Positions 10,473 through 18,217 are shown, counted from the first letter of the stretch. The stretch: 64,000 nucleotides of DNA from Paludibacter sp. (GCA_028710895.1 JAQTTH010000003.1:124001-188000); one strand, 5' to 3'. Numbers and translations: made by a program. The notes: generated from the letters alone by a model not told the origin.

Positions 10473-10509
10473 AAAACAAAAAGGCGTCTTTCGAACGCCT
10501 TTTTGTTTT
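10473..10509 (-). terminator. Terminator of pyruvate kinase gene
   Basis: Arms AAAACAAAAAGGCGT (10473-10487) and ACGCCTTTTTGTTTT (10495-10509) enclose a seven-base loop just beyond the pyk stop codon at 10524. The stem is GC-rich at its top with a T-run on the minus-strand 3' side. Confidence 0.8.
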
Positions 10510-10523
10510 TGTTTGAATTCTGA

Positions 10524-11966
10524 TTAGAAATTCGGAAGTAAGTATTTTCCTCTCGATTGGAAAATGTTAGTTACCTTATTTACTTCAAGGAAAGTAGTTC
10601 CAAGTCCCATGCCGTAGCTTCCGCTCAGGTAGCAAACTGAATCTTCTTCGCTAATCCAACCTTTCTGAATCAAATCTTTCAATGCAGTAAGGAAGTATTG
10701 TTGTGTGTTTTCTCCTTCCGGTTGATAAATCGGGAAAACGCCGTATGATAGAGCCAATTGACGTACCATGCGTTCGTGGTAGCAAATAGAGAATACCGGA
10801 GCAAAGCCACGGTAAGCAGCCAAATAACGGGTTGTACGTCCGGTATACGTATCAGTGATGATAGCTTTTGTTCCCAGTTTTGTGCTTGTTTCAACAGCAG
10901 CGTTAGAAAGGAACGAAGTCAAATCGTTTGTATCAATTGGAATTGGAATATCGTTTTCCGACATTTTAGTTTTTTCAGCTTCTTTCGCAATGGTTGCCAT
11001 GGTGCGAACTGCTTCAACCGGGTATTTACCGTAAGCTGTTTCCCCGCTAAGCATCAAAGCATCGGTGCGGTAGTAAATTGCGTTGGCAATATCGGTAACC
11101 TCAGCGCGTGTTGGGCGTGGGTTTTTAATCATGGTGTGAAGCATTTGAGTAGCTACAATCACCGGTTTTTTTGCCTGAACGCATTTGCGAATCAAACGAC
11201 GTTGAATTCCCGGAATTTTTTCCTGAGCCACTTCAATACCCAGGTCACCACGGGCAATCATTACACCGTAAGTATATTGCAGAATTTCGTCGATATTATC
11301 AACGCCTTCCTGATTTTCAATTTTAGAGATAATTTTTATATCACTGTTGTGCTCGTCCAAAATGGTTTGAATGTCGATAAGGTCTTGTTTGTTGCGTACA
11401 AAAGAGTGAGCAATAAAATCAAGATCCATTTCAATAGCCAACAGGATATTGTTGCGGTCTTTTTCGGTAAGCGAAGGAAGGTTGATACGTACGCCCGGTA
11501 CATTCACACTTTTGCGGCTTCCGAGGTTACCATTGTTTTGCACAGTACAAATCAGGTAATCATCTTCTTTTGAATCAACGCGAAGATCAATTTCTCCATC
11601 GTCGAAAAGGATGCTGTCGCCAATGTGTAAGTCGCGTACAAAATGAGGATAGTTTACTGCAATACATTCTTTGGTAGAGATCAAATCAGGATTTCCTGTT
11701 ACTCTCACTACATCACCTGTTTCCAGATCGATAGAATCATTTTCTACTTTTGTAGTACGAATTTCAGGACCCTTTGTGTCCATCAGGATAGCCAGATTTT
11801 TACTTACTGCGCGGGTGTTATTGACAATCTTTTCAAATCCTTCGCGTTGTAGGTGAGCCGAGTTCATACGAACAACGTTGATACCCTCGTTATACAATTC
11901 ACGGATAAAATCCACTTCGCAACGCAAGTCGCTAATGGTTGCAACAATTTTTGTTGATTTAGACAT
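10524..11966 (-). CDS. pyk: Pyruvate kinase
   Basis: The last step of glycolysis: phosphoenolpyruvate plus ADP gives pyruvate plus ATP. Signatures seen are ILMDTKGPEIRT near residue 60, the active-site SKIENQEGVDNIDEI, GVMIARGDLGIEV, VATQMLHTMI and LSGETAYGKYPVEAV. The N-terminus reads MSKSTKIVATISDLRC and NVVRMNSAHL in place of the enterobacterial TIGPA and RLNFSHG forms; that variant is typical of Bacteroidales. Length (480 residues) is normal and the C-terminal domain is intact. It is a single-gene unit ending in a hairpin terminator at 10473-10509. Two long frames antisense to it are not genes. Confidence 0.95.
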   Translation of the reverse strand: MSKSTKIVATISDLRCEVDFIRELYNEGINVVRMNSAHLQREGFEKIVNNTRAVSKNLAILMDTKGPEIRTTKVENDSIDLETGDVVRVTGNPDLISTKECIAVNYPHFVRDLHIGDSILFDDGEIDLRVDSKEDDYLICTVQNNGNLGSRKSVNVPGVRINLPSLTEKDRNNILLAIEMDLDFIAHSFVRNKQDLIDIQTILDEHNSDIKIISKIENQEGVDNIDEILQYTYGVMIARGDLGIEVAQEKIPGIQRRLIRKCVQAKKPVIVATQMLHTMIKNPRPTRAEVTDIANAIYYRTDALMLSGETAYGKYPVEAVRTMATIAKEAEKTKMSENDIPIPIDTNDLTSFLSNAAVETSTKLGTKAIITDTYTGRTTRYLAAYRGFAPVFSICYHERMVRQLALSYGVFPIYQPEGENTQQYFLTALKDLIQKGWISEEDSVCYLSGSYGMGLGTTFLEVNKVTNIFQSRGKYLLPNF

Positions 11967-12049
11967 ACAAAAAATAATATTATTAATTAACTAATACAAA
12001 ACACTTTGGATATAATAAAAGTTCAGGAAACTAAACCTGACTTATTCCT

Positions 12050-12472
12050 TTAAAAGTTTAGAACTGCATTTACTGCCAGTCGGTACGAATCCATACCGAA
12101 TCCAACAATACAGCCTTTACATGCTTCAGACAAATAAGAATGATGGCGAAATGCCTCACGCTTAAATACATTAGAGATATGAACCTCAATAACCGGTGTG
12201 GTTATCGACCGAATTGCATCGGCAATAGCAACCGAAGTATGCGTATAAGCACCGGCATTAAGCACAATGCCATCTGCTGAAAACCCAACTTCGTGAATCT
12301 TATCAATAAGTTCTCCCTCCGAATTCGATTGGAAATAAGAAAGCTCTGCGTCCGGAAAAAGCAATTTCAATTCTTCGAAATAAGCTTCGAAAGTCTGACT
12401 GCCATACACGGTTGGTTCGCGTTTGCCTAGCAGATTCAGATTGGGGCCGTTGATAATTTGGATACGCTTCAT
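12050..12472 (-). CDS. aroQ: 3-dehydroquinate dehydratase, type II
   Basis: It makes 3-dehydroshikimate from 3-dehydroquinate in the shikimate pathway. The type II family signature INGPNLNLLGKREPTVYG is at the N-terminus, with the arginine of the flexible lid and the catalytic Tyr in VYG. LNAGAYTHTSVAIADAI and EVHISNVFKREAFRHHS, which carry the conserved Asn, His and substrate-binding residues, follow. Length (140 residues) is typical. Its ATG overlaps the stop codon of the SemiSWEET gene in an ATGA junction, so the two are translationally coupled and share the promoter upstream of 12750. Confidence 0.95.
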   Translation of the reverse strand: MKRIQIINGPNLNLLGKREPTVYGSQTFEAYFEELKLLFPDAELSYFQSNSEGELIDKIHEVGFSADGIVLNAGAYTHTSVAIADAIRSITTPVIEVHISNVFKREAFRHHSYLSEACKGCIVGFGMDSYRLAVNAVLNF

Positions 12473-12750
12473 GCAATTTTGTTTTTCGCTTTGTTCAAAT
12501 TACGAATGGTAATGAAAAGAATATAAACTGATGGAATTAAACAAACTCCATTGGCAATAATCATAGGTAAATCGGGAATCAAAAGACCATAGATAAACCA
12601 AAAAAGAATTCCCAAGGTCATTATAACGTACATCCCAAGTGATATGCTGTGGGTTTCACCAGTTCGTATGACCTTCCAGGCCTGAGGGAATTGTGCAACA
12701 GCTGTGCAAAATCCGGCTAAATAGCCCACAATTACAATGTCAAAATTCAT
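12469..12750 (-). CDS. SemiSWEET/PQ-loop family small transporter
   Basis: This 93-residue protein has three membrane helices, the half-size architecture of bacterial SemiSWEETs, which work as dimers. The first helix contains GYLAGFCTAVAQFPQAWKVIRTG, shown here as GYLAGFCTAVAQFPQAW, with the family PQ motif. The second carries SISLGMYVIMTLGILFWFIYG, that is SISLGMY then GILFWFIYG. Characterised relatives carry sugars passively; the cargo here is not known. I start at 12750 because the longer frame to 12795 includes the -7 promoter box. It overlaps aroQ by four bases. Confidence 0.85.
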   Translation of the reverse strand: MNFDIVIVGYLAGFCTAVAQFPQAWKVIRTGETHSISLGMYVIMTLGILFWFIYGLLIPDLPMIIANGVCLIPSVYILFITIRNLNKAKNKIA

Positions 12751-12765
12751 GTCTGAAATTTTGTG

Positions 12766-12796
12766 CAAAAGTACGAAAAAAATAGCAAGGTACAAA
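12766..12796 (-). promoter_or_regulatory. Promoter of the SemiSWEET-aroQ unit
   Basis: On the minus strand TTTG (12796-12793) is followed after 19 bases by TACTTTTG (12773-12766). Both boxes and the spacing match the Bacteroidota housekeeping promoter, making this the cleanest promoter in the window. Confidence 0.65.
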
Positions 12797-12940
12797 ATGT
12801 GCGAAAATGTGCAGTTTATAATTGTGCGATTTTTAGCAGTTTATGAATAAAATTGCTTCGAAAATTTCAATCCTGATAATAAATTCACACCTGTGTATTA
12901 AAATAGAGTATTTTTATGCGCAATAACTACCGAAAAAGCG

Positions 12941-12948
12941 TATTTTTG
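12941..12948 (+). promoter_or_regulatory. -7 box before the membrane protein at 12968
   Basis: TATTTTTG matches TAnnTTTG and lies 20 bases before the start codon at 12968. Confidence 0.45.
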
Positions 12949-12967
12949 AACTGCAATAACACAGCAT

Positions 12968-13438
12968 ATGACAAACTCTAAAACGATATTTCAACGCCTG
13001 AAGCCCGGAATCCCGAAGCGATACCTGCTTTTTGTTGCTGCTTTGGTGTGGACATTTGCCGGCAGCATGTTGTTCTATAGAGGTTTTTCGGTGCTTGTTG
13101 ATTATCCCGATTTGTTGTGGCTTAAAATTGTAATAAGTATTATTTTAGGATTAATTTTCTATGTCGCTCTGTTTAATCGAATTTCATCGAAGCATACACA
13201 GCGCATTTTGAAAATGGAAATAAATCGCCCGTGCTTGTTTTCGTTTTTCAATGTCAGAAGCTATTTGATGATGGCTCTCATGATTACAATGGGCATCACC
13301 CTGCGCAAAACGGGGGTTGTTCCGCTTCAATATTTGTCGGCATTTTATGTTACTATGGGCGTGCCATTAAGCCTGTCGGCCGTTCGGTTCTATTACAATG
13401 GAATATTTTACAAACGGGCAACAACTCATAATTTATAA
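12968..13438 (+). CDS. Small integral membrane protein of unknown function
   Basis: The 156-residue product has about four hydrophobic segments: RYLLFVAALVWTFAGSML, LKIVISIILGLIFYVALF, SYLMMALMITMGITL and LSAFYVTMGVPLSLSAV. A basic stretch lies between helices 2 and 3. I do not recognise the family. It is followed after 17 bases of AT-rich microrepeat by the LURP-one-like gene in the same direction, so they may form an operon. Confidence 0.7.
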   Translation: MTNSKTIFQRLKPGIPKRYLLFVAALVWTFAGSMLFYRGFSVLVDYPDLLWLKIVISIILGLIFYVALFNRISSKHTQRILKMEINRPCLFSFFNVRSYLMMALMITMGITLRKTGVVPLQYLSAFYVTMGVPLSLSAVRFYYNGIFYKRATTHNL

Positions 13439-13455
13439 CTCATAACTCCAACTAC

Positions 13456-14052
13456 ATGACTTCACTTCAATTTCCTATTCATCTCACGTTTAAAATCGGC
13501 ACGTTAAGTAACGATTTTGTAATTAAAGACGCCAACGATAAAATGGTTGGGTATGTGCGCCAGAAAATGCTGAAACTGATCGAAGAAGTGCAGGTCTTCA
13601 GCGACGAAAGCCGCTCCGAACTCAACTATACCATCAATGCGAATAAATGGTTGGACTTTTCAGCCTCGTATGCCTTTACAGATAAAAACGGAAATCCCAT
13701 TGGGCGTGTTGCGCGCAAGGGCTGGGCTTCGCTCTGGAAAGCAAACTACGACATTTTCGACGAATCGCAGACGAAGCAACTTTTTGTGCGGGAAGAAAAT
13801 CCCTGGGCAAAAGTGTTTGATGCACTCTTGACCGAAATTCCGGTTGTAAATCTTATTAGCGGCTATGTTTTTCATCCTTCCTATGGCGTATCGCGCCCCG
13901 ACGGAACAAAAATAGCCAACCTCCAAAAAGTAGCTTCGATGTTCGGCCGCCGATTTGTTATCAACAAACTGGCTGAATTCGAAAAAGGCGAAGAAGAACG
14001 AATTTTGCTGGGATTAATGATGATGATTTTGCTGGAAAGACGGAGAGGGTAA
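13456..14052 (+). CDS. LURP-one/Tubby C-terminal-like protein
   Basis: The 198-residue protein starts with a strand-rich region (IHLTFKIGTLSNDFVIKDAN, then DKMVGYVRQKMLKLIEEVQV). The pattern of ligand-like strands with YVRQKxL, then FTDKNGNPIGRVARKG and WKANYDIFD, resembles LURP-one-related proteins. These share the Tubby/scramblase fold and are mostly of unknown function. No signal peptide is present, and a hydrophobic stretch near the C-terminus (ILLGLMMMILL) may contact membrane. The name rests on fold-level similarity judged by eye; a different small beta-rich family remains possible. It follows the membrane protein gene at 12968 closely. Confidence 0.6.
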   Translation: MTSLQFPIHLTFKIGTLSNDFVIKDANDKMVGYVRQKMLKLIEEVQVFSDESRSELNYTINANKWLDFSASYAFTDKNGNPIGRVARKGWASLWKANYDIFDESQTKQLFVREENPWAKVFDALLTEIPVVNLISGYVFHPSYGVSRPDGTKIANLQKVASMFGRRFVINKLAEFEKGEEERILLGLMMMILLERRRG

Positions 14053-14144
14053 TCCTGCATTAAGCAGTTAGTTATTGTGCTTCATTCTGATTGGGCAACA
14101 TCCAGAAACTTTGTCCGGGTTTTTGGCTGATGGTTTCATTTCAA

Positions 14145-14214
14145 CCGCTGTCAGAGTCTTCGGACTGCTGACAGGGTTGCCAACTCTGACAGCGGACGTA
14201 GTTTCTGTCAGCAG
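14145..14214. repeat. Interleaved inverted repeats
   Basis: CCGCTGTCAGAGT (14145-14157) pairs perfectly with ACTCTGACAGCGG (14183-14195). CTGCTGACAG (14165-14174) pairs perfectly with CTGTCAGCAG (14205-14214). The two hairpins overlap, so only one can form at a time, as in many dispersed intergenic repeats of Bacteroidota. Confidence 0.75.
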
Positions 14215-14249
14215 TTGATGAAAGAGTATTTCTTTATTTCGAAAAATCC

Positions 14250-14310
14250 CACCAACCATGTCGCCAACTTTTCTCATTTAATGATTATTGCATATCCCCG
14301 AGGATGGGAG
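14250..14310. repeat. 61-bp direct repeat, copy 1
   Basis: It begins CACCAACCATG and ends CCCCGAGGATGGGAG. It is 55/61 identical to 16149-16209 with no gaps; all six differences are transitions. It lies just beyond the stop codon of the minus-strand gene ending at 14332. Confidence 0.85.
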
Positions 14311-14331
14311 CGTGTGTTAGCACCAGTTTTT

Positions 14332-14949
14332 TCAATCGTTCTCTATTCTCCCATATTTATTTAAATAGATATCTCTTTCATGCAATCTTTCTAAAACGTT
14401 ATAACCTAATTCAAAATCACTTAAATTATAATCAATAGTCTTATGAAAATACACCGATTCAAACTGTTTGAGTATGTTTTCTATGTTTTCAACTAATTCT
14501 GTTATCTCTGTATAATTTAAATCGGTTGTTATATAGTTATGGTATGTCCTGTCTAAATGAGCGTAAAATTTATCTCTAATAATTTTCAACTTTGACTTCA
14601 AAGATTCAATTCTTCCATTTTCAATCAAATTGACCATTGAAATTAATTCTGGTTCTGTTAGGTATGAATTAAGTTCTGATTTTTTATAACCACACAGCAT
14701 TCTGTTAAACAACTTTTTTATACTGTATTTTTCATTTTCATCATACAGTTTAGATAAGTTAAGTACAAGGTTAACTGTCATTGAAAACCAAATTCGATTT
14801 ATCAAAAAATAATAGTCATTGTAAACAGTTGGATATTTCTTCATAACTTCATGTTCTGAGAAATATTTAAAATCGGTAGAAAGATATTTTATAGAGAAAA
14901 ATATGTTTGTTATTTCATTCAATTCGTCTCTTAATTCGTTTAATGTCAT
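14332..14949 (-). CDS. HEPN/AbiU2-like protein
   Basis: The 205-residue, probably all-helical protein carries IIRDKFYAHLDRTYHN near residue 123, an R-x5-H arrangement of the kind found in HEPN and AbiU2 domains. HEPN proteins are often RNases in toxin-antitoxin and phage-defence systems, and AbiU2 was named from lactococcal abortive infection. No nuclease activity can be claimed from sequence alone. The gene is visibly more AT-rich than the flanking core genes, as are its minus-strand neighbours, which suggests transfer. A 64-residue protein gene lies 31 bases upstream on the same strand and could be its partner. A 61-bp direct repeat follows the stop codon. Confidence 0.6.
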   Translation of the reverse strand: MTLNELRDELNEITNIFFSIKYLSTDFKYFSEHEVMKKYPTVYNDYYFLINRIWFSMTVNLVLNLSKLYDENEKYSIKKLFNRMLCGYKKSELNSYLTEPELISMVNLIENGRIESLKSKLKIIRDKFYAHLDRTYHNYITTDLNYTEITELVENIENILKQFESVYFHKTIDYNLSDFELGYNVLERLHERDIYLNKYGRIEND

Positions 14950-14980
14950 ATAAACATGATTTATTCTTATTTCCTTTCAC

Positions 14981-15175
14981 TTATTTTACAATCTTGTCAA
15001 TTGAAGGTTTGTCAACACGTAATAATTCTAAAATTCTTTTTGCCTTTTCTTTATCAGACTTCCTGCATTTGTCAAACTCTTTCATAAGTCCAGTGACGTA
15101 AAGTCGTTCGTTAACTGTCATTCCGCCAATTTCGTCTACTTTATTAATCGCTTCTATAATTTTCGCTTCTGTCAT
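14981..15175 (-). CDS. Small hypothetical protein
   Basis: The 64-residue product is helical and highly charged (SDKEKAKRILELLRVDKPSID). There is no signal peptide or membrane segment. I do not recognise the family. It lies 31 bases upstream of the HEPN/AbiU2-like gene in the same direction, so it may be co-transcribed. An antitoxin or regulator role is a guess from position only. Base composition is AT-rich like the rest of this island. Confidence 0.5.
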   Translation of the reverse strand: MTEAKIIEAINKVDEIGGMTVNERLYVTGLMKEFDKCRKSDKEKAKRILELLRVDKPSIDKIVK

Positions 15176-15211
15176 TGTATTTTTCTTTTTCTAAAATTAC
15201 CCTCTGTTCTC

Positions 15212-15265
15212 CGTAGCGTATAAAACTTGTGCCATTCGCCGAACAACCGCGCCAACTACGCTACG
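15212..15265. repeat. Inverted repeat at a gene boundary
   Basis: CGTAGCGTA (15212-15220) and TACGCTACG (15257-15265) form perfect nine-base arms around a GC-richer 36-base centre containing CATTCGCCGAACAACCGCGCC. It sits downstream of the minus-strand gene ending at 15292 and is much more GC-rich than the genes around it. Confidence 0.7.
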
Positions 15266-15291
15266 ACGAACAAGGGGCAGTTAATTGTTTT

Positions 15292-15978
15292 TCATTCAAA
15301 TAGTTTATAATAAGATTCTATAAGTGCTTTCCCAAAACTACGTTGAAACTTAACGCCGTCTTTACTAATAAGTGATTTTGTCGAAATGTCAATCTGCTGA
15401 GTTTCTGTGTAACCACTCCTGAATCCTTTTTCACGTTCAATTTCCCAAAGAAGTTGTTCCTTCTTGAAATCATAAATCCACAGAATTGATCTTATTTTCA
15501 TTTTTTCGTTTTCGGAGAGACTATCTGAGAGTTGTTTTATTTTTTTTCTTTCTATTTGCGGTGAAAGAAGAAAGATATTATATCCTTTGAAAATTCTAGA
15601 TAAATCAGGTTTATAAATTAATCTCATGTTTCTGTCATAACTGAGTAAAATCGAACTTGAAGTTTCTTCACTACAAAACCCACCATAGGCTCTATAACAA
15701 TATTGTTTATAATAATCAGTAACTATCAAATACTTTAAAACAAACACGCTATCTTGTTCATGATATTTTGCAATTGTGTCTTTATTTAAAAAATAACAAT
15801 TTGCAATTGTTGTCTGTTTAATCTCAGATGGATACAGTTTGTTGAAAAATGTTGAGTCGGTATATGAGATAATAACCTGTTTGCTTCTTTGTAAATAGTC
15901 ATTATTTTTGTAAGGCGATACAGCACTTAGTCGTACTCCAAAAAAGATTATTAAAATAATAATGGTCAATCGTTTCAT
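15292..15978 (-). CDS. Exported hypothetical protein
   Basis: The 228-residue product begins with a signal peptide (MKRLTIIILIIFFGVRLSA). The mature part is mixed alpha/beta with clustered Tyr and Cys (YYKQYCYRAYGGFC), which could form a disulfide outside the cytoplasm. I do not recognise the family. It belongs to the AT-rich minus-strand group between the two 61-bp repeats. The bases just upstream of its start contain GTTAGGCGGC on the minus strand (16011-16002 region), reminiscent of the right end of an integron attC site. Confidence 0.6.
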   Translation of the reverse strand: MKRLTIIILIIFFGVRLSAVSPYKNNDYLQRSKQVIISYTDSTFFNKLYPSEIKQTTIANCYFLNKDTIAKYHEQDSVFVLKYLIVTDYYKQYCYRAYGGFCSEETSSSILLSYDRNMRLIYKPDLSRIFKGYNIFLLSPQIERKKIKQLSDSLSENEKMKIRSILWIYDFKKEQLLWEIEREKGFRSGYTETQQIDISTKSLISKDGVKFQRSFGKALIESYYKLFE

Positions 15979-16148
15979 GATTTATTTGTTTTTTTTAATT
16001 GCCGCCTAACATCTGTGTATGTGCACCTCAGGTTCACATATTTCATCTATATCTTTTGCATTTCATTGCACATATCCACTAATAGGGAATATATCTAACT
16101 GGTAGTTGCTTTTTTCCGCCCACAAAAGGTACAAATCATAATTAATCT

Positions 16149-16209
16149 CACCAACCATGCCGCCAACTTTCCTTATTTGACGATTATTGCATATCCCCGA
16201 GGACGGGAG
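16149..16209. repeat. 61-bp direct repeat, copy 2
   Basis: Second copy of the repeat at 14250-14310, beginning CACCAACCATG and ending CCCCGAGGACGGGAG. It overlaps the last codons of the minus-strand gene at 16184-16621, so the C-terminal NPPVLGDMQ of that protein is encoded by the repeat. Confidence 0.85.
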
Positions 16210-16621
16210 GATTTTCCGGAACTTTACTCAAACTATCCAGTACTTGCATTTTCTCTCGGTTTTCCATATTTAGAAAATTTGGGTGAATTGCGTTATAATA
16301 CTTTTCGCACCAAGTGCTTACATGTTTGCTAAATTGCTCACTCGTAAAATAATGATTTACATTTATATAATCTGAATTTTGGTCATAGAACCTTGAGTTC
16401 ACTTTCCTTACAACAACAATGTTCTTTTTAATATTAATGTAATATGCATAGCAAGTTATTTCATATTTTAAGTCCTTTAACTCTAGAAATTCTATATACT
16501 GACGATTTATAATTTTGCCATAAACATTTATAAGTGGTTTGCTGTAATCAATTATTTTAGATGATGAACAGCACCCAATAAAAAGTATAAATAGCATTGA
16601 ATTTATGATTAGTTTTTTCAT
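16184..16621 (-). CDS. Small predicted lipoprotein
   Basis: The 145-residue product starts MKKLIINSMLFILFIGCCSS, a lipoprotein signal with a double cysteine at residues 17-18. The mature part has no motif I recognise. The final nine residues (NPPVLGDMQ) are read from the 61-bp repeat, so the original C-terminus may have been replaced when the repeat inserted. It is AT-rich like its neighbours. The 120 bases upstream hold GC-rich palindromic sequence (GGCTTGCC, GCCGCTCGGC) unlike the gene. Confidence 0.6.
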   Translation of the reverse strand: MKKLIINSMLFILFIGCCSSSKIIDYSKPLINVYGKIINRQYIEFLELKDLKYEITCYAYYINIKKNIVVVRKVNSRFYDQNSDYINVNHYFTSEQFSKHVSTWCEKYYNAIHPNFLNMENREKMQVLDSLSKVPENPPVLGDMQ

Positions 16622-16742
16622 AAGGTTTAATCTATGTCACCGGCATTCGCCGCTCGGCTCTGCCGCTTGGCTTGCCAAGAATCCCGGTTCTTGTATAATT
16701 CTTTTCTCATTTAATCAAGAATATATCCGCAAGTACAGGGAG

Positions 16743-17486
16743 TCAGTTTACTTCAGCTGTTCCCGCATTCTTTTTCGCATTTTCGGTTCGTGTGTGAGTG
16801 GCTTTCACTGTTGCCAGTGAAGTCGTAATTAACTCATTGAGTGAGGCAATGAGCGCTGTAACACTGGTCGATGGGGCAGCTACTTCCTGCAACGCAATAA
16901 TCTGAAACAGTTGGCGGACATTATCTACGAGGGGTTTGCGGGTATCTCCTATGGTAGGGGCGCTCTTGTTGTTTTCGGAACGCACCACGTTAGTATCGGC
17001 TTCCAGGTATTCGGCTTGCGCCTGTTCCAGTTCGTCCAGCACTTCTGTTGCTCCTATCAGGGCAACTTCGTCAGCATGTTTGGTTTTCAGTTCTGTTATA
17101 AGTCCGTCCAACAGCGTGTAACGGGCTTTTTGTCCGGTGCGTTTTAAAGTCGTCCAACCATATTTGCCTATTATTTCCAACACGATGTTGGCTGCTTCGG
17201 CCATACCGGGCTTTTTGCGTGTAGAGCCCGATTCGGCCAGATTACGAAGCGCCATAAACGCATCCAGCTGATTTTTGGTTTTTTGTTTTCGAATTTTTAT
17301 CAGCGGATTATTCACATCCCTGTCGAGGGCAAGTTGAAAATCTCCCAACCGAATTTTGGCATTGCTCAAAAAAGGCTCAACAGCCGGTATGGCAACTTTT
17401 TTTTCATCAACAAGCAAAACCGTTTTTTTGCAAAAACTATAAAGCTCTTCACCCGGAATCAGTCCGAAATTCAATGAATGAAACAT
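16743..17486 (-). CDS. DUF6261-like family protein
   Basis: From the ATG at 17486 (MFHSLNFGLIPGEELYSF) the product is 247 residues, soluble and mostly helical. It looks like a DUF6261-type protein, a family found mainly in Bacteroidota with no known function. I recognise the opening and the stretch LDRDVNNPLIKIRKQKT only loosely. Members often occur in several copies near mobile DNA. The C-terminus (THTRTENAKKNAGTAEVN) is polar. The upstream region is a degenerate 41-bp tandem array, which begins almost at the start codon. Base composition is closer to the core genome than to the AT-rich island on its left. Confidence 0.6.
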   Translation of the reverse strand: MFHSLNFGLIPGEELYSFCKKTVLLVDEKKVAIPAVEPFLSNAKIRLGDFQLALDRDVNNPLIKIRKQKTKNQLDAFMALRNLAESGSTRKKPGMAEAANIVLEIIGKYGWTTLKRTGQKARYTLLDGLITELKTKHADEVALIGATEVLDELEQAQAEYLEADTNVVRSENNKSAPTIGDTRKPLVDNVRQLFQIIALQEVAAPSTSVTALIASLNELITTSLATVKATHTRTENAKKNAGTAEVN

Positions 17487-17499
17487 ATTACTTTTCTTA

Positions 17500-17850
17500 A
17501 TGGTTAGTATAAAAGATAAGTAAATAGCAATAAAATGCACTAGAGTAGGCAATTATAAAATGTGAAGCTCAAAATTATATATTTTTTCTAACAAATAAAA
17601 AATATAAGGCATATTTTTTAAAATTATTTGTCTATGCAAAAAATGGGAGGAGTAAATTTTAGTATTTTAATGATATGTATAAAATGCAAATAGTATTTTT
17701 TTAAAATATTCTGTCTATACAATAAATGTAAGACATGAAATTTTAAATTACATTAGTATATAAAAATGTAAAGCTTATATCTTTCAAATTATTATGCTAT
17801 GTAATAAATATAAGATATAAAATTTGAAATTTTACTGGTATGTCAAAAAT
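17500..17850. repeat. Degenerate 41-bp tandem repeat array
   Basis: An AT-rich stretch repeats a core like GTCTATGCAAAAAATG or CTATGTAATAAATATAAG. Equivalent bases fall at 17588, 17632, 17673, 17715, 17756, 17797 and 17838, so the spacing is 44, 41, 42, 41, 41 and 41. One or two weaker units extend left to about 17507. The units are diverged, so this is not a CRISPR. The array fills the upstream region of the DUF6261-like gene and ends where the palindrome element begins. Confidence 0.65.
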
Positions 17851-17854
17851 ACAC

Positions 17855-18217
17855 AGGGTCTGCTTAAAAACTTTCATATTGCTGATTTTGAGTAAAATAA
17901 GAATACATATTTGATTCAATGTGCAAGGTTTTTGAGTTCAAGTGCTCAAAATCCTTGCACTTCATTTTAGACAAGAATCTGAATCCCGTAGGGATTAACT
18001 GTGCATAACCCCCAGTTTCAACTGGGGGAATGAAGAAAAAAGAGAACTGAACCCCGTAGTGGGTTCAACATCAAACTATTATTATGTTCAACCCACTACG
18101 GGGTTGTATTTCAGAGGATAGTTCCATCCCCCAGTTTAGCTACGCTGACCGTTGGTTCACTTCGTTCACTGGGGGTTATGCACAGTTAACTCCTATCGGA
18201 GTTTTTCAGCAGACCCT
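17855..18217. mobile_element. Nested-palindrome element with terminal inverted repeats
   Basis: The ends are 18-bp inverted repeats with one mismatch (AGGGTCTGCTTAAAAACT at 17855-17872, complement at 18200-18217). Inside lie a perfect 22-bp pair (17995-18016 with 18168-18189, core CTGTGCATAACCCCCAGT) and a 22-bp pair with one mismatch (18050-18071 with 18084-18105, core AACCCCGTAGTGGGTT). A separate hairpin occupies 17921-17960. No coding gene is present, so this looks like a non-autonomous MITE or REP-type element. Confidence 0.7.

Noticed and set aside
10758-11573. Plus-strand open frame antisense to pyruvate kinase
   Set aside because: The opposite strand encodes an intact pyruvate kinase; the product here is Cys/Phe/Asn-rich nonsense without a start context.
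12801-12940. Possible small RNA or tRNA in the gap before 12968
   Set aside because: No cloverleaf or conserved tRNA loop can be drawn; the gap is plain AT-rich sequence.
17500-17850. CRISPR-like periodic array
   Set aside because: Units are diverged over their full length, there are no identical repeats with unique spacers, and no cas genes are present.
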